64,000 bases of DNA from positions 979,139-1,043,138 of the forward strand of contig MNCI01022611.1 of the NCBI GenBank assembly GCA_015680685.1, written 5' to 3'. The first letter of the stretch is position 1, and each line of letters starts with the position of its first letter. Below, piece after piece: positions 34,256 through 45,455 of this stretch. This DNA comes from Gnetum montanum (taxonomy: Eukaryota > Streptophyta > Gnetopsida > Gnetales > Gnetaceae). Under the pieces are notes generated by a model. It did not search any database. It saw only the letters and a program-made list of their open reading frames with translations, and had not been told where the DNA came from. A program made the position numbers and the translations under genes.

Positions 34256-35218
34256 TGATGAGTGGTGAGGTACCCCTATGCTCAACCACATGAATCACCA
34301 GTGTTCATGCATGATTCGGTCAGATTCCATGGATGGAACTAGTTGTGGCATCTAGATTGCTATGCCTTGATTGTGGTTCACTGTCTTTCCACTTGGACTA
34401 GTGGTAGACTTGTCATGTATGATTTAGTCTTGAGTGAGGAATATGATTTTTATTATTTTATATTTTATTTTTCTACAATTAACAATAGGTTAAAACTCAA
34501 TTTATAATCAATTTAACTAATCTAATTGATAATTAATAATCAACTACCCTAACATAAGTATTTGATCCCACTTCTCATGCACATCCTGAACACATATAAT
34601 GCTGCTGGGTTACCAAGCATTAAGCGTTGCTGGGATTACCAAGAGTCATATGCATGCTCAAAGCGATCGTACTTATGTGCTTAATTAATTAACATGCATG
34701 GAAATGTAAATATTAACTAAGTACATGAAAATTAAATTTCATGGAAAGTAAATATAATCTAAGTCAAAGTGCTGCAATGAATAAGAATCAATCTCAATCT
34801 TATTGTCACTCATGGATGTCTAGGTACATTTCTAGTTGAATACGATTTCATAAAACTAACTTAGATCCACTCTGTGGGCACTCACTGACTATTCTCTAAG
34901 ATTAGGGAATAAAACTATAAGAATCTAGCTACTCTTTTGACAAAAATATGAAAAACTACTTGCAAAACTATCCCCAAATCATGAGCCCAAGTGCAATATT
35001 TATAGGCTGATGTATACCCCACAATATTAGATATCCGACATAACATCCTGGGCTCCAACATTAGGTACCCAATGTCAAGGTTCTGACATTAGATACCCAA
35101 TGTCAAGGAATTTTTATGGGAACCTTGTTATTGGAGCCTTGTTATTAGAGCCTTATTATTAGATCCAACCAAAAAGTTAACTTTTTATCAGATAACCTAG
35201 CCAAGTAATAATTAATCA
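34256..35218 (-). repeat. 5' LTR of D
   Basis: It starts TGATGAGTGG and ends ATTAATCA in plus coordinates. TATA on the - strand is at 34997-35004. Upstream on that strand (35030-35150) are ACATTAG/CCAATGTCAAGG repeats. Confidence 0.87.
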
Positions 35219-35223
35219 ATGAG

Positions 35224-36780
35224 TATGAACAAAGAAGAGATAGGATTAGATGTGAGGAATAAGAGAACTATCAGCATCAAAGGGATCATCACTACAAAAG
35301 ATCTTGCAAACCTAATGATCATGAAGAACCCCTATTAGCCACTCATAGTATGATCAATATTAGGAAAGTAATGTATGTTCCAACTAGGGATGTAAGGAAT
35401 AGTCACATTAGGTGACTAGACATGAATAACATTCTCAAATTTGAAGGTTGATTCAATTCTCATCCACAAACCATCTTTAATAATTTCATGATGCCTATTC
35501 CCTTCAAAATATTTAAAGTGATTATTTGAAACTAAATTTATTTGCCAAAACACTCATTAGGGAGGTAGAGAGTTGGTACAATTCCTTAGAACCAAAGTTA
35601 ATTTGAAGATGGAGTATCATGCAAGAGCTCTTTAATGAAAACTATCATACTTACTTAAGAGTGTCAAATTTAAGAAAATAATTACAAGGATGAAAGAAAG
35701 GAACAAATGAATTCCTTGATGCAGTATTGGGAAAATCCTATTCTCTACTGCATAGATTCCTAGGCCATTGATTTTCACAAAAGGAAGAACTCAAGCATAT
35801 CATTGATGGGCTAAGAAACAAGACTAGAGAAACCCTTCAGGTCTATGCCCAAGAAATATTATTAGAAATGATAGCCCAATGAACTAAAGTTTTGATAAAC
35901 CAAGTGGCAAAAGGAGAAGGGGAAGTAAAGAAAATGGAATTAGCTGAAGAGTACAATTGAGATCCTTCGATAAGAAAATGATATGTTAGAATGTGTAATA
36001 AAAAAGAAGATGAAGCCTTGGAGGTTACCATGCAAAAGAAGACTCTACCAATTTAGAAATGGTTCAATAACATAGCAATGAAATTAGAGAAAATGTGAAA
36101 TCAATGGATCACAAATTTTATATAACTCTAAAGATAGTAGAATAAAGGACTGAACAAGCATTGAAAAAAGGAAAGAATAAGAAGAAGAGAAGAGATCATG
36201 GACGAGAGAGTTATAAACAAAAAGGAAAATTTTTTGTAGCTGAGGAACTCATAGACTCTAGTTTAGAAAAGGAAGAAGGTTGCAAAGTGTGTCAATATGA
36301 GCTTCCTAAGGGATGTTATCCTATCATGGCCCACTTACAAGAATCTAGGACATAGGCACTTAAGCTAAGATTTGTTAAAAAGTAGATGCTAAGACGATCA
36401 CCTTATCTACAAGGTAATTGCAAAGAACCCTTCCAACCAACATACTATCCAAGTGGAGCCTATCCTTAGCCACAACAGAAATACCAATAATAGTGGTAAT
36501 AATCACAAGCATGGAGAATACCACCACCAATAAATAAATATCCATATAGATATCCAAATCCTTATGGATATTATGTTCAATAACCAATCTCTCCAAGAAA
36601 TGCTTTAGTCCATGCTTCTTCTCACTACTATCCACCAGAGTGTTACATGCCTACTACTCCAGGAATGGATATTAATCCTTATGCACATCAACCTGTAGTT
36701 GGTACATCAAACCAACCTCTTAACTCTTTACCCCTAGTATTTCCACTTGTTATGCAAGAAGAACTATCATTACAACCTCA
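35224..36780 (+). pseudogene. gag: Gag of C, second part
   Basis: It resumes directly after the D target duplication: HEEPLLATHSMINIRKVMYV, PTRDVRNSHIR, DMNNILKFEG, then EVESWYNSLEPK and VSNLRK-like sequence, and HIIDGLRNKTRETLQVYAQE. The cysteine motif CKVCQYELPKGCYPIMAH lies near 36279-36332 and keeps C, C, C and H at the positions conserved in A and E while the internal H is L. A proline/tyrosine-rich tail (36420-36780) follows. Many stops and frame changes. Confidence 0.75.
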
Positions 36781-36984
36781 GTAGAAAAGTTCTACAAGGG
36801 AAGTTAACATATAGAGAGAGGATCATACCAACAACACTAATGAAAAATTGAGGAAATTTCCTTTCTTTAGAACACATTAAAAAAATATAGTAGATCAAGG
36901 ACTTTATTCAATCATGGTCCTTCTATGACAAATCCTCCTATAAACATTATGCCTCCAAAATAGCCAAATTAGAAACCTACAATT

Positions 36985-37431
36985 ATCATGGTAAGTAATA
37001 CAGTATTAGACTAGATAAAAGCAAAAACTCTGCCTATAAAAAAATTAGATCTTGGAAATCCTTCAATTTATTTACATATTGCTGAAAATTAACCATGCAA
37101 GGATCTACTTGACTCTGGTTTTATAGTTAATTTTATATCTCAAGAAACATATAAAGTATGAAACCTACCATCCTTGAAGTGCAACAAAACATTAGAGGTT
37201 TTATATCAATCAATCACTACTCTCTTGGAACAAATAGAAGATATAGTAACCACTATCAATGGGTGGTCTTATCCAAAAAATTTTCTAGTGATCAACATGA
37301 AGAATGATAATAAAAACTTTCCTATTATTATGGGGAGAGCACGGCTTAGAAAAATTGATGCTAAGTTAGGAATGAGAGAGTTTTCCTTTGGAATTTTCAA
37401 GGAAGATGATCAAGGATCCATACATATGTAA
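36985..37431 (+). pseudogene. pol: aspartic protease of C
   Basis: SNTVLDWIK-like start, then LLDSGFIVNFISQETYKV with an intact D-S-G active site. EQIEDIVTTINGWSYPKNFL and NFPIIMGRARLRKIDAKLGM follow. It ends with TAA at 37429-37431, the same alignment position as the TAG that ends the protease in A and B. A stop after YKV breaks it. Confidence 0.75.
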
Positions 37432-37985
37432 AGAATTTCATGCATTAATAATGATAATTAATGGTGTAGCTATGAATTGAAACTTCAAAATGTCAACATG
37501 ATCCTTTCACCAACCCACAACAAATGTGAAGAACAAGTGTGTGCAAAAAAAGAGACAATGACCACTAAACCAAATGATATCTAGTGGTCAAAAGATGAGA
37601 ACATGAAATTTTTCAAACATACATGGAAACATGTGATTTACTTATTAACTCCTATCCCAAGAAAATGATTCAAATTTAGAATTTACAAAAGAACATCCTC
37701 ACTCAAAATCATACACCAATAGATAGTGGAAATGGAGACTCAAATCTCTAATTTAAGAATAAACAATAAAATATAGCTGGACGTTTTCAAATGGCAAGAC
37801 TTTCTAGTCCAATAGAATATATATCTGTAAAAAATCAAAACATGATAATAATCAATGTCACATGGGATAATAAAGAAAAATCTAAATCATTAAGAATAAT
37901 AAATAAAAAACCTAGAGTGTATGATACTAATGATGTAGGATCTATTTTCTAAACACTCATCCATGAATTTAATCATGGGGGAGAT
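37432..37985 (+). pseudogene. pol: pre-RT linker of C joined to the pol tail
   Basis: After the stop, the linker can be followed in shifting frames: ENMKFFKHTWKHVIYLL, then SSPIEYISVKNQNMIIINV and KSLRIINK (about 37790-37900), matching the linker before RT in A (TSLEYVTLKNEKPVIINA; LLRVINKW). It then jumps to TNDVGSIF and NHGGD, which match the very end of integrase in A. About 2.7 kb that encodes RT, RNase H and integrase in A is missing at this join. The polypurine block AATCATGGGGG is kept at 37971-37981. Confidence 0.7.
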
Positions 37986-39540
37986 GTCCTATCTTGACTT
38001 AGGAATTGATAAGTGCTTTTCAACTTTTTTGTTTTGTAATTTTTTTGGTTTATAATTTTTTGTTATTCTTTATAGTTTTCTTACAACTTTTACACATTTT
38101 TTGAAATTTTTTCATTCTTTTATACTTTTTCCATTTCTTAATCATTTGCTATTATTTGATGTCTTTTAAATTATTTCTCTATTTTTTCTATTTTTTATCA
38201 TTTTAAATGATTTTTCATCATTTTACTTGTACATATTTTTTGTTGATTATTCAATAAAGTGCAAAGGAATAAAACAAAATGTCATCCTAATAATGTGAGG
38301 GTTATCCTATATTATCAAATTTTGAAGGACCAAATCTATATATAGTAAGACCATGTCATCCATCCATTCATTTCCAATAATAAGAGGTTCCTCTCATGGT
38401 CATAATGATATTCTTTTCACAATAAAGCTAAAATAAACTTGTGACCATTATGCCTAGATAGAAAAGTAAAGAACCAAGAGGAAATGACAAGTGTGTGATA
38501 TCAAGGGGATTTGTGGATTCTCTAGGACTACTACTATGAGTCTTATCCTATTGTTATGATTGTATTATTTTCTTGAGTTGTAACAAAAAATTGAAGTATG
38601 AGTATAATAAGCATTACCTTACCATGTCACTAGAAAGACATGTTACTTATGCCTAAAGGTAGTCCTCTAGTATGGTCAATAGAGTAAAAATATAGAAAAT
38701 GTACAAAATAAAATTTCTAGTGGTTCCACTAAAAAGACATGTTACCCATGCTTGAAGATAGATGGTTTCTTAAAAATATCAAAAATAAAGTATGCTATTA
38801 ATAAACTCATTCCTTAAACTACTTTGTAAAGTAGTAATGCTTCTTGCAATAGTGGTTGTCTTATGGTTTCTTATTTTTGAATGATACAATGTGATGTCAC
38901 TGGTAAGTGGTATGAACTTAGTTTGGATCTTGGAAAAAAGGGATAATGATCACATTAACCATACATCCTAGGAAAAAAATTTATTTTACCTATGGTAAGA
39001 CACCTCACATTTCAAATTCTATAGTCTTTTATACTCTCTTTCCACCTTACTAGTATATATTATCATAATCCTATGTTTTATATATTATAGTGTTATTTTC
39101 CCATGATGGTGATACTAACATGTTTATTTTTCAAGACATGTATGTTCCACATTCAACTTCTTGAGTACCTATGGACACTTATAGGTGTGGTTATACATGG
39201 GCATTAAGGGCTGAAGCCTACTTTGGGGAGGACCCACTTGTATAACCCTTGTACCTCATACCTAATGACCAATTCCACATTCTCTTATGCCTCCAAGATA
39301 CTTTAATAATGAACAATTACTTTTCTAATTCTTTATATCTAACCATACTTTTGACAATTCTCACTCCATCTCATATACATCTCATTGAACTTCTTTTCCC
39401 AAGATCACTTCTTTATGATCTTTAACCACCACATTTTCAAAATCTAAGCATCATCTATGATCATAGACACTTGAGACAACTTATAAATCTTCCAAATGAT
39501 CCAACTAACTCAACTTTGTTTTACCAAATATTACTCAAAT
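37986..39540 (+). other. 3' non-coding region of C, first part
   Basis: It starts T-rich (38015-38260) like the same place in A, B and D. It includes the conserved box at 39221-39239 and GGGCATTAAGGG just before it. No coding recognised. Confidence 0.6.
39221..39239 (+). promoter_or_regulatory. conserved 3' box, copy C
   Basis: CTTTGGGGAGGACCCACTT, an exact copy of the core, in an element whose surrounding 3' sequence is otherwise hard to align with A. Confidence 0.6.
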
Positions 39541-39544
39541 ATCA

Positions 39545-39640
39545 AAATTTCTCTGCCATGACATAACATCTATGATGTTGCATGACCTATGATGCCATAG
39601 CTATGATGTCACATCTATGATGTTATAAATATAAAAATCT
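39545..39640 (+). promoter_or_regulatory. U3-like promoter block inside C
   Basis: Repeats of CTATGATGTTGCATG, CTATGATGCCATAG and CTATGATGTCACATC run into TATAAATATAAAAATC at about 39615. This is the same architecture as the U3/TATA region of the C LTRs, but it is internal, about 600 bases before the 3' ORF. It could be an internal promoter or part of an otherwise unrecognised LTR. Confidence 0.45.
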
Positions 39641-40203
39641 ATATATATGAATGGGAACTTAAAATATTTTTCATTCTCTTAGTTCATAGCAAGAGGCATT
39701 CATGCAAGTTTTGTGAGCTTCTTATACTTGAATTTCCCAACACCATAACTTCCTCACTACAACTCTAATTTTCATGATTCTTAAATCCTTTTTGATCTTG
39801 GAGTGCTCAACCTAGTTGTGGAAGAGAGTGTTGCACATAAATAGGTGAAATTGAGAAAAAATTATCTAACACAAAAATATAATATTAAGGGTAACTATAG
39901 GACTAAATAAGAATATTTTAATCAAATTAATGAAATAAAAACTAAAGATCCTTAACGATTCTCCTAGCCAAGCATCGAAGAGAAAAATAAATAAGGAATG
40001 ATAAGTATGAGAGACCATAACAATCAAAGATATAATAATTAAGGGTTTCTATTTGATATTATTCTAACTCTATAGTCATAATAAATCCATAAATAATAAA
40101 ATATGATACATCTTAAATAAAACCAAGAAAACAAAAAATAATTATGAGCTATTAGAAACCTATTCAAAATCCATTGATAACCTTGAACTCTTAATGATTG
40201 CAG

Positions 40204-42890
40204 ATGGCTTCCAAGAGACCTACAATAGAAGGATCCTCACACCTTAGAAGCAAGAGACTACGAGATCAAGGAAGAGGACAAGCTAGAGAACAAACACCAA
40301 AAGTAGAGGCCTAATCTTGCAGCATCCATCAACAATCCCATGCTACTAAACAATCTACACTAGTTGAGGTAGAAGTGCCATGAACTCTTGAATAAGGATA
40401 GTAGCTCATGCTCTCAATTGAGTGTCTTTAGATAATATAGGAGAAATCTATCATGTTCATAGTCATTGTGGAGTTAAATTTTTGACCGTTTATGGAGTTT
40501 GTAGTAGAATCTATCAAAATACAACTCCAAAACTTTCCACTATGGCCAACCATATCAAGAAATGGTGAATGGTACCTAAGATAGGTATATCAATTTTGAA
40601 AATGAAAAAGATGATGCAATAGTTAAGATTGAATAAGTGTCAGTTTTGTATTTGATTCAAGCTATTGTAAAGGCAGTTAACATTCCCATGTTGGAGCCAA
40701 TGTAGCACAAATCTCCACTAAGTACAACATAGATGCAAAGAAGTTATGATTGTAGAGAACCTATGGAAAAGAAGATAAGGATTATAGTGAATTTAACTAT
40801 CAAGGAAAAGATCTATTTCAATATTAGGATTACCACTTATTTCCAAACAAGAGACTTAATAGGATTTCTACTTATCCAACAAGAGAAAGTGCAATGCTAA
40901 TGAGAAAATTCAATCCTAACATAACACATTTGCTATTCTTGGAGATTCAAAAAAACTTTAAAGAAAAGAAAGTAGGGAAGCTCATAATATCATTCCCTTT
41001 CCTAATCAACAAGTTTTGCAAGAAAGTGGGGATTCTAGGATATACTAATGATGTTTTAAGAAAATCCTACAATGAATTCTATGCAGAGATGTTTAAAATA
41101 GTGTAACCAAAGAAGGATCAGCTAGAGAAGCCAATAGATACTGAGAGAGAATTATGTTCTACACTTGCCAATAATGTTCTAGAAACTAGATAGTAGCAAC
41201 AAGTAGGACCCAATGGCTCAACACCTATGAGTGATAGGCTGGAACAGGAAGCTCCACCACCATAATAATATTACTAATCTTCAATGAGTCATCTGTAACA
41301 AATTGTAGAAACCATCAACTAGGGATTAGGCAAGGGTTCCAATTTTTATAAAGTAAGAGACAAATTTTTAAGGCCTACAATATCCACAAGACCTACTAGT
41401 TGGTAGGTATCTTTACAAGTATAAGGAAATGATGACTTGGGATAAAAAAATCTTAGGGAATGCTACATCATTTGAGGTTATGTTAAAAACCAAAGAAGAT
41501 GCCATAGTGGTTATCATGTAATACTAGGATGTAGAAAGAGTAGAAAAAGTTATCACCAACCATATAAAAGAGTTCTTTAATATTCCCATTATGCCATCGA
41601 CTAATATTTCTAGAGCTAAAGATGTATAAATATTAGTCATAACATCAATGACCTTAGTAGAGCATGAGGATGTCCTTCATAGATTGCTATAGATGGGCCA
41701 AGTTAAGTAGAATCCCTTTGATATTCCTATTGATATTATTGTAATATAGTCTAATCTCATACCTAAAAAATGAAATTTGGTTATGAAAAATATGAGGATA
41801 GACATGTAGAGAATAAGGTGTAGAGGCTACAAGCTAAAGTAGCAACTCTAAGAGTAGAGAAAAGGGACATTACATAATTTACAGCCCTATAGCAGTTGGA
41901 ATAATTCAAAATAGAACAAGGTATGAAATTTATTGAAAGAAATATTTACGTTGAGATGGAGAAGTAAAAGGCTATGTGGAACACATCAATGATTAGAGCT
42001 TAATCATACCCATACCTCAAAACCATCACAACCTTGGAAGGGGAGAATAAAAAGATTACTATAGATAACACTAGGTTGATAGATATTTAGAAGTAGAAGA
42101 ACATTCTTAGATAAAGTATTCATCAACTACTAGAACAATCCATTCATGTTAATAATGATGTGAACAAATTGGCTAGAGAAAATAGAATATTATCAATTGA
42201 AGAATTACATGTCATCTACCAAAAGTCTGTAATTGAAATAAGCACATGAAAAAATGAGGACAAGAAACATGAAAATCTCAAAGAACACTTCAAGAACTAG
42301 TTGGGCATTTATAAACAAATCAATCATAAGGAGTTCTAGATGGCAAAGGCCAAGATCAACTCAATAAAAGCTCAAATACCAAATTGGTAGTGCATTTTAG
42401 ACAACCTTGCCCATGTCAACTAGGCTGAAGTGAAACACAATGACCTATAGATAAAGGATTTAATAGAGTACATGGGGTTAGCAAACCTTCAGTATGCTAA
42501 CTTGGCCATGATAATAGTAGGAAGGCCATGAAATGAGCTTAAGCAATAGGTAGTGGCCATTTACACCATGTGTGAAAGAAATTTTATAGATCAAAAGGAT
42601 GTCCAACAAAAATTATAGGTGATAAACTCTGAGCTACAAATTGTCAAGGCCAACTACCAAGGACTAAAAGATGTTGTAGCAAATCTAGCACAACATATGT
42701 TTGATTATCAATAATTAAGAAATGTGATGTAAGATTTTGAATAGGAAACACAGTAGTTTGTAGTGTGGTATATAAAACTTAAGAAGATGTTCATGTAGCT
42801 ATCATGACCATGGGATGTACCTATGTCATTCAACATCATCGAATTCACATGAATGGTACATGATATATGGTCAAAAGAGGAATGACTTTA
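40204..42890 (+). pseudogene. decayed 3' ORF of C (env-position ORF)
   Basis: It starts ATGGCTTCCAAG after TTGCAG. The same frame is used at 40204, 40894-41106 and 42172-42890, with many stops (mostly TAG) and a likely local shift around 40560-40740. The basic start MASKRPTIEGSSHLRSKR is followed by a block with ITHLLFLEIQ and KLIISFPFLINKFCKKVGI, which resembles the 'putative plant transposon protein' domain of Athila-like elements (from memory of the family). The second half is charged and heptad-like (KLARENRILSIEELHVIYQK). No signal peptide or membrane segment is evident, so calling it an envelope is not justified. A, B, D and E lack this ORF. Confidence 0.5.
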
Positions 42891-43176
42891 GAAACTTCAA
42901 AATAGATATCAATTCTAGAAGCTTGATGATAAGGGAAAAAAGCCAATGAAAATCCTCCACTACTAAGAACTTGATGGCCACATTGAGCTTTTTTGTATTA
43001 TTTTGGTGTTTTGTCTTAATATTGTCAAATATGTCCATTTTGTAAGAAAACCACATGAAATAAAAGCAACATTCAGGTCATGTATATACTTAGTCATGTT
43101 GAGTTTGAGTTCATCTCCCAATTTTGTAAGGGACTCTATTCTTACTCTAATTTAACTTGAGAACAAGTTTCTAGTT

Positions 43177-43189
43177 AGTCGTGAAGGTA
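43177..43189 (+). promoter_or_regulatory. polypurine tract of C (decayed)
   Basis: AGTCGTGAAGGTA just before the 3' LTR aligns with AGTCATGGGGGTA of A and B; GAGAACAAGTTTCTAGTT before it matches the same place in A. Confidence 0.6.
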
Positions 43190-44061
43190 TGATATATACA
43201 TTTTTTGGCAAGCATGATATCACATCTATGATAGCTATGATATCATAGCTCATCCTATGACATCATTGATGCAATGTATCAAAAGCTATGTAGTCCTATA
43301 AATGCTAAAACTTGGTTACACTAGCAACAACAATTTTATTCCACCCTTAGCTAGACTCTTGTACTTTATTTCCATAGTTAATGATAGAGAGTAAATGCAT
43401 GTAGAGTGGTATTTAGTAGTTGCCTGATGTCTTTAGTCCACTGGATTGTACTTGGGCATGATTCATGTTTGACATTAAAGATTGAAACTATTTTTGTCAT
43501 TGTACCATCCACTTATTTCTTTTGTTTTACGTAGCTTAATTTTCTTGTTTACTTTAGATTAGCACTTTATAATTCCTACTTTACTTTTCATGTTTGTTAG
43601 TTCAATAGAATGAATACAACTAGTTTAGAGCATAAGTATAATCATTTGGTAGCCCACTACTAGTTTCACTTGATTTGGTTAGTAGTAAACTCACTTGGTA
43701 ATCTCAATAATGATCACATGAGCCCAAGACATGACCGACAAGCCAAGATCAAAAGCTCATCATCCTAGGAAAGAATAGATTTATATGTTTGTATCACTTA
43801 GATTTAGATTTTCATTCTCAATTCTCATTATGTTTCTAACTAGGAGTACTATGAGCCTAACAACATCAACATATCATATGCCTCACTAAGAGTTAAACCA
43901 TACACTCGAACATCACTAACTCATAGTGGAAAGACAGTGATCATGAACCTACTATCAACTCCTTATATACTTACATTGCCCATCCATGACTTATGATCTA
44001 GTTGCATGCATGCACTTGTGATTTATATGGTAGACTGTTGGAGGTATCCTATCACTCATCA
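43190..44061 (+). repeat. 3' LTR of C
   Basis: It starts TGATATATAC and ends CACTCATCA. U3 palindromes (TGATATCACATC, CTATGATATCATAGC) lie at 43213-43250 and TATAAATG at 43297-43304. It is followed by the AATAC duplication. Confidence 0.87.
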
Positions 44062-44066
44062 AATAC

Positions 44067-45450
44067 AATACTATAAAATATGAAAATAACTATAAAAATT
44101 TCATAATAAGGAAAATACAACAAAAGGCATTAGGATCTAATGATAATAAAACTACTAAATAACAATAATTGCAAATTTCTAATGCTATTGAAAAAAAATT
44201 CATGTTCATGATAGGCCTACATTAAGGATTACAAAATACAAATAAAAATCCTCATAGTCATATGTAAACATAGCATAATACAAAAGTCCTAGCTAAACAT
44301 TACAACTTAGGAGAAAAATAATAGATAATTAGTAACTTAACAGCTAAACTAAAAAGCATGCAATTCAAAAACCAAACATCAGATTCTTCATCTAAATTTT
44401 TTTCATTACTTATAATTAAATCATATGAAAACCACAAAAATAGCAAGGAAATGAGTTCTAATACTATGTAAGGAAGAGAAGCTACAAAATAGTCCCTTCT
44501 AGGTTTTGGTTCAAACATCATATAGCTAGGTAGTTATAGACAATGGATAACTACAAGCAAAGAGTTAGTATCAAAACTACAAACATGTATAGATCAAATA
44601 ATAAATATTAATCAAATTGAATAAGAAAAAATAAATAACAAAAATGCTACCAAAAACAAAAATAAACAAATGATACTTACCAAGAAATGTGATGCACCAA
44701 AGTATCTAGCTTCTTATAGAGAACGATGACTCATATAAGCATTATATAATAAATATGAAACATAAAAAGATAGTTGATCTATATAAATAACTTCTTACTA
44801 AGAAATATCATTCACATAAGAGCCATTAAAATATTGTTAGAATACACATCAAGGAAGGTAACCTACATAATTGTTATTAAAACAAATCAAAAGTCAAATA
44901 ATTAAAAAGTACAAAAATATATATAAATATATTAAATGTACCATATATGGTGGAAAGACATATTCAAATCACTACTAAAAATCAAATGAATGATCTAAAT
45001 CCAAGGAATGTACTACCAAGTGGTATTCTAATTTTTCCATGAATGCTAAAAAAAGAACATATAGGTTCTAAAGGCTAACTAAAAGATGTAGAGAAATTGA
45101 AAAAAAAATCTACACTACTAGAGCCCTTTCTAAGCTCTTAAAATTATAAAAAATATGATTGGTTACTATTTTTAGAATTTCAAGCATTCTAAAAATTGTT
45201 ATAAGTTATGTTTTTTTTCGTTTTTCTTGCAATTTTTTATTACCTAGAGGTTGTGGGTTATTTTACAAAAGTTGCTGGATTTTTCAGGAAAAATTAGGAA
45301 ATGATATCATTCACTATGACCTCATGATAGGATTATGATGGATAATAAGGGACTACATGGAATCTATGCTAGCAAGTTGAATAACTTTGTCTTCTAGATC
45401 ATCATTTCCTAACATTATTTCAAGGGTTAAAAATGCAAATTATGATTTAA
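44067..45450. other. AT-rich host DNA between C and A
   Basis: No convincing gene. The open frame 44300-44521 (-) is hydrophobic but matches nothing I recognise. This tract was continuous with 15900-16832 before C inserted and with 55361 onwards before A inserted. Confidence 0.45.
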
Positions 45451-45455
45451 AACCC

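Larger units (their letters stand above)
18653..35218 (-). mobile_element. element D: Athila-like LTR retrotransposon with gag only, interrupted by B
   Basis: LTRs at 18653-19654 (3') and 34256-35218 (5'), both in - orientation, are flanked by perfect duplications ATGAG (18648-18652 and 35219-35223). Without B the element is about 6.7 kb. Reading leftwards: primer site, gag, a proline-rich tail, a scrap of pre-RT, then 3' non-coding sequence and polypurine tract. No protease active site and no RT, RNase H or integrase are present. It sits inside gag of C and contains B in its 3' region. Confidence 0.87.
16838..44061 (+). mobile_element. element C: Athila-like LTR retrotransposon lacking RT and integrase, interrupted by D and B
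   Basis: LTRs of about 0.88 kb (16838-17717 and 43190-44061) are flanked by perfect 5-bp duplications AATAC (16833-16837 and 44062-44066). Removing D (with B inside) leaves about 10.7 kb: primer site, gag, protease, a pre-RT remnant joined directly to the pol tail, a long 3' region and a decayed 3' ORF. RT, RNase H and integrase are absent. Gag runs up to 18647 and resumes at 35224. C is the oldest member of the nest. Confidence 0.85.

Noticed and set aside
40204-42890. True envelope glycoprotein gene
   Set aside because: No signal peptide, membrane segment or cysteine pattern is visible; only the position is env-like.
44300-44521. Hydrophobic open frame (-) and a tRNA-iMet-like TAGTATTAGAAC on the - strand near 44460
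   Set aside because: Only 9 of 12 bases match the primer site, no LTR end adjoins it, and the peptide resembles nothing known.
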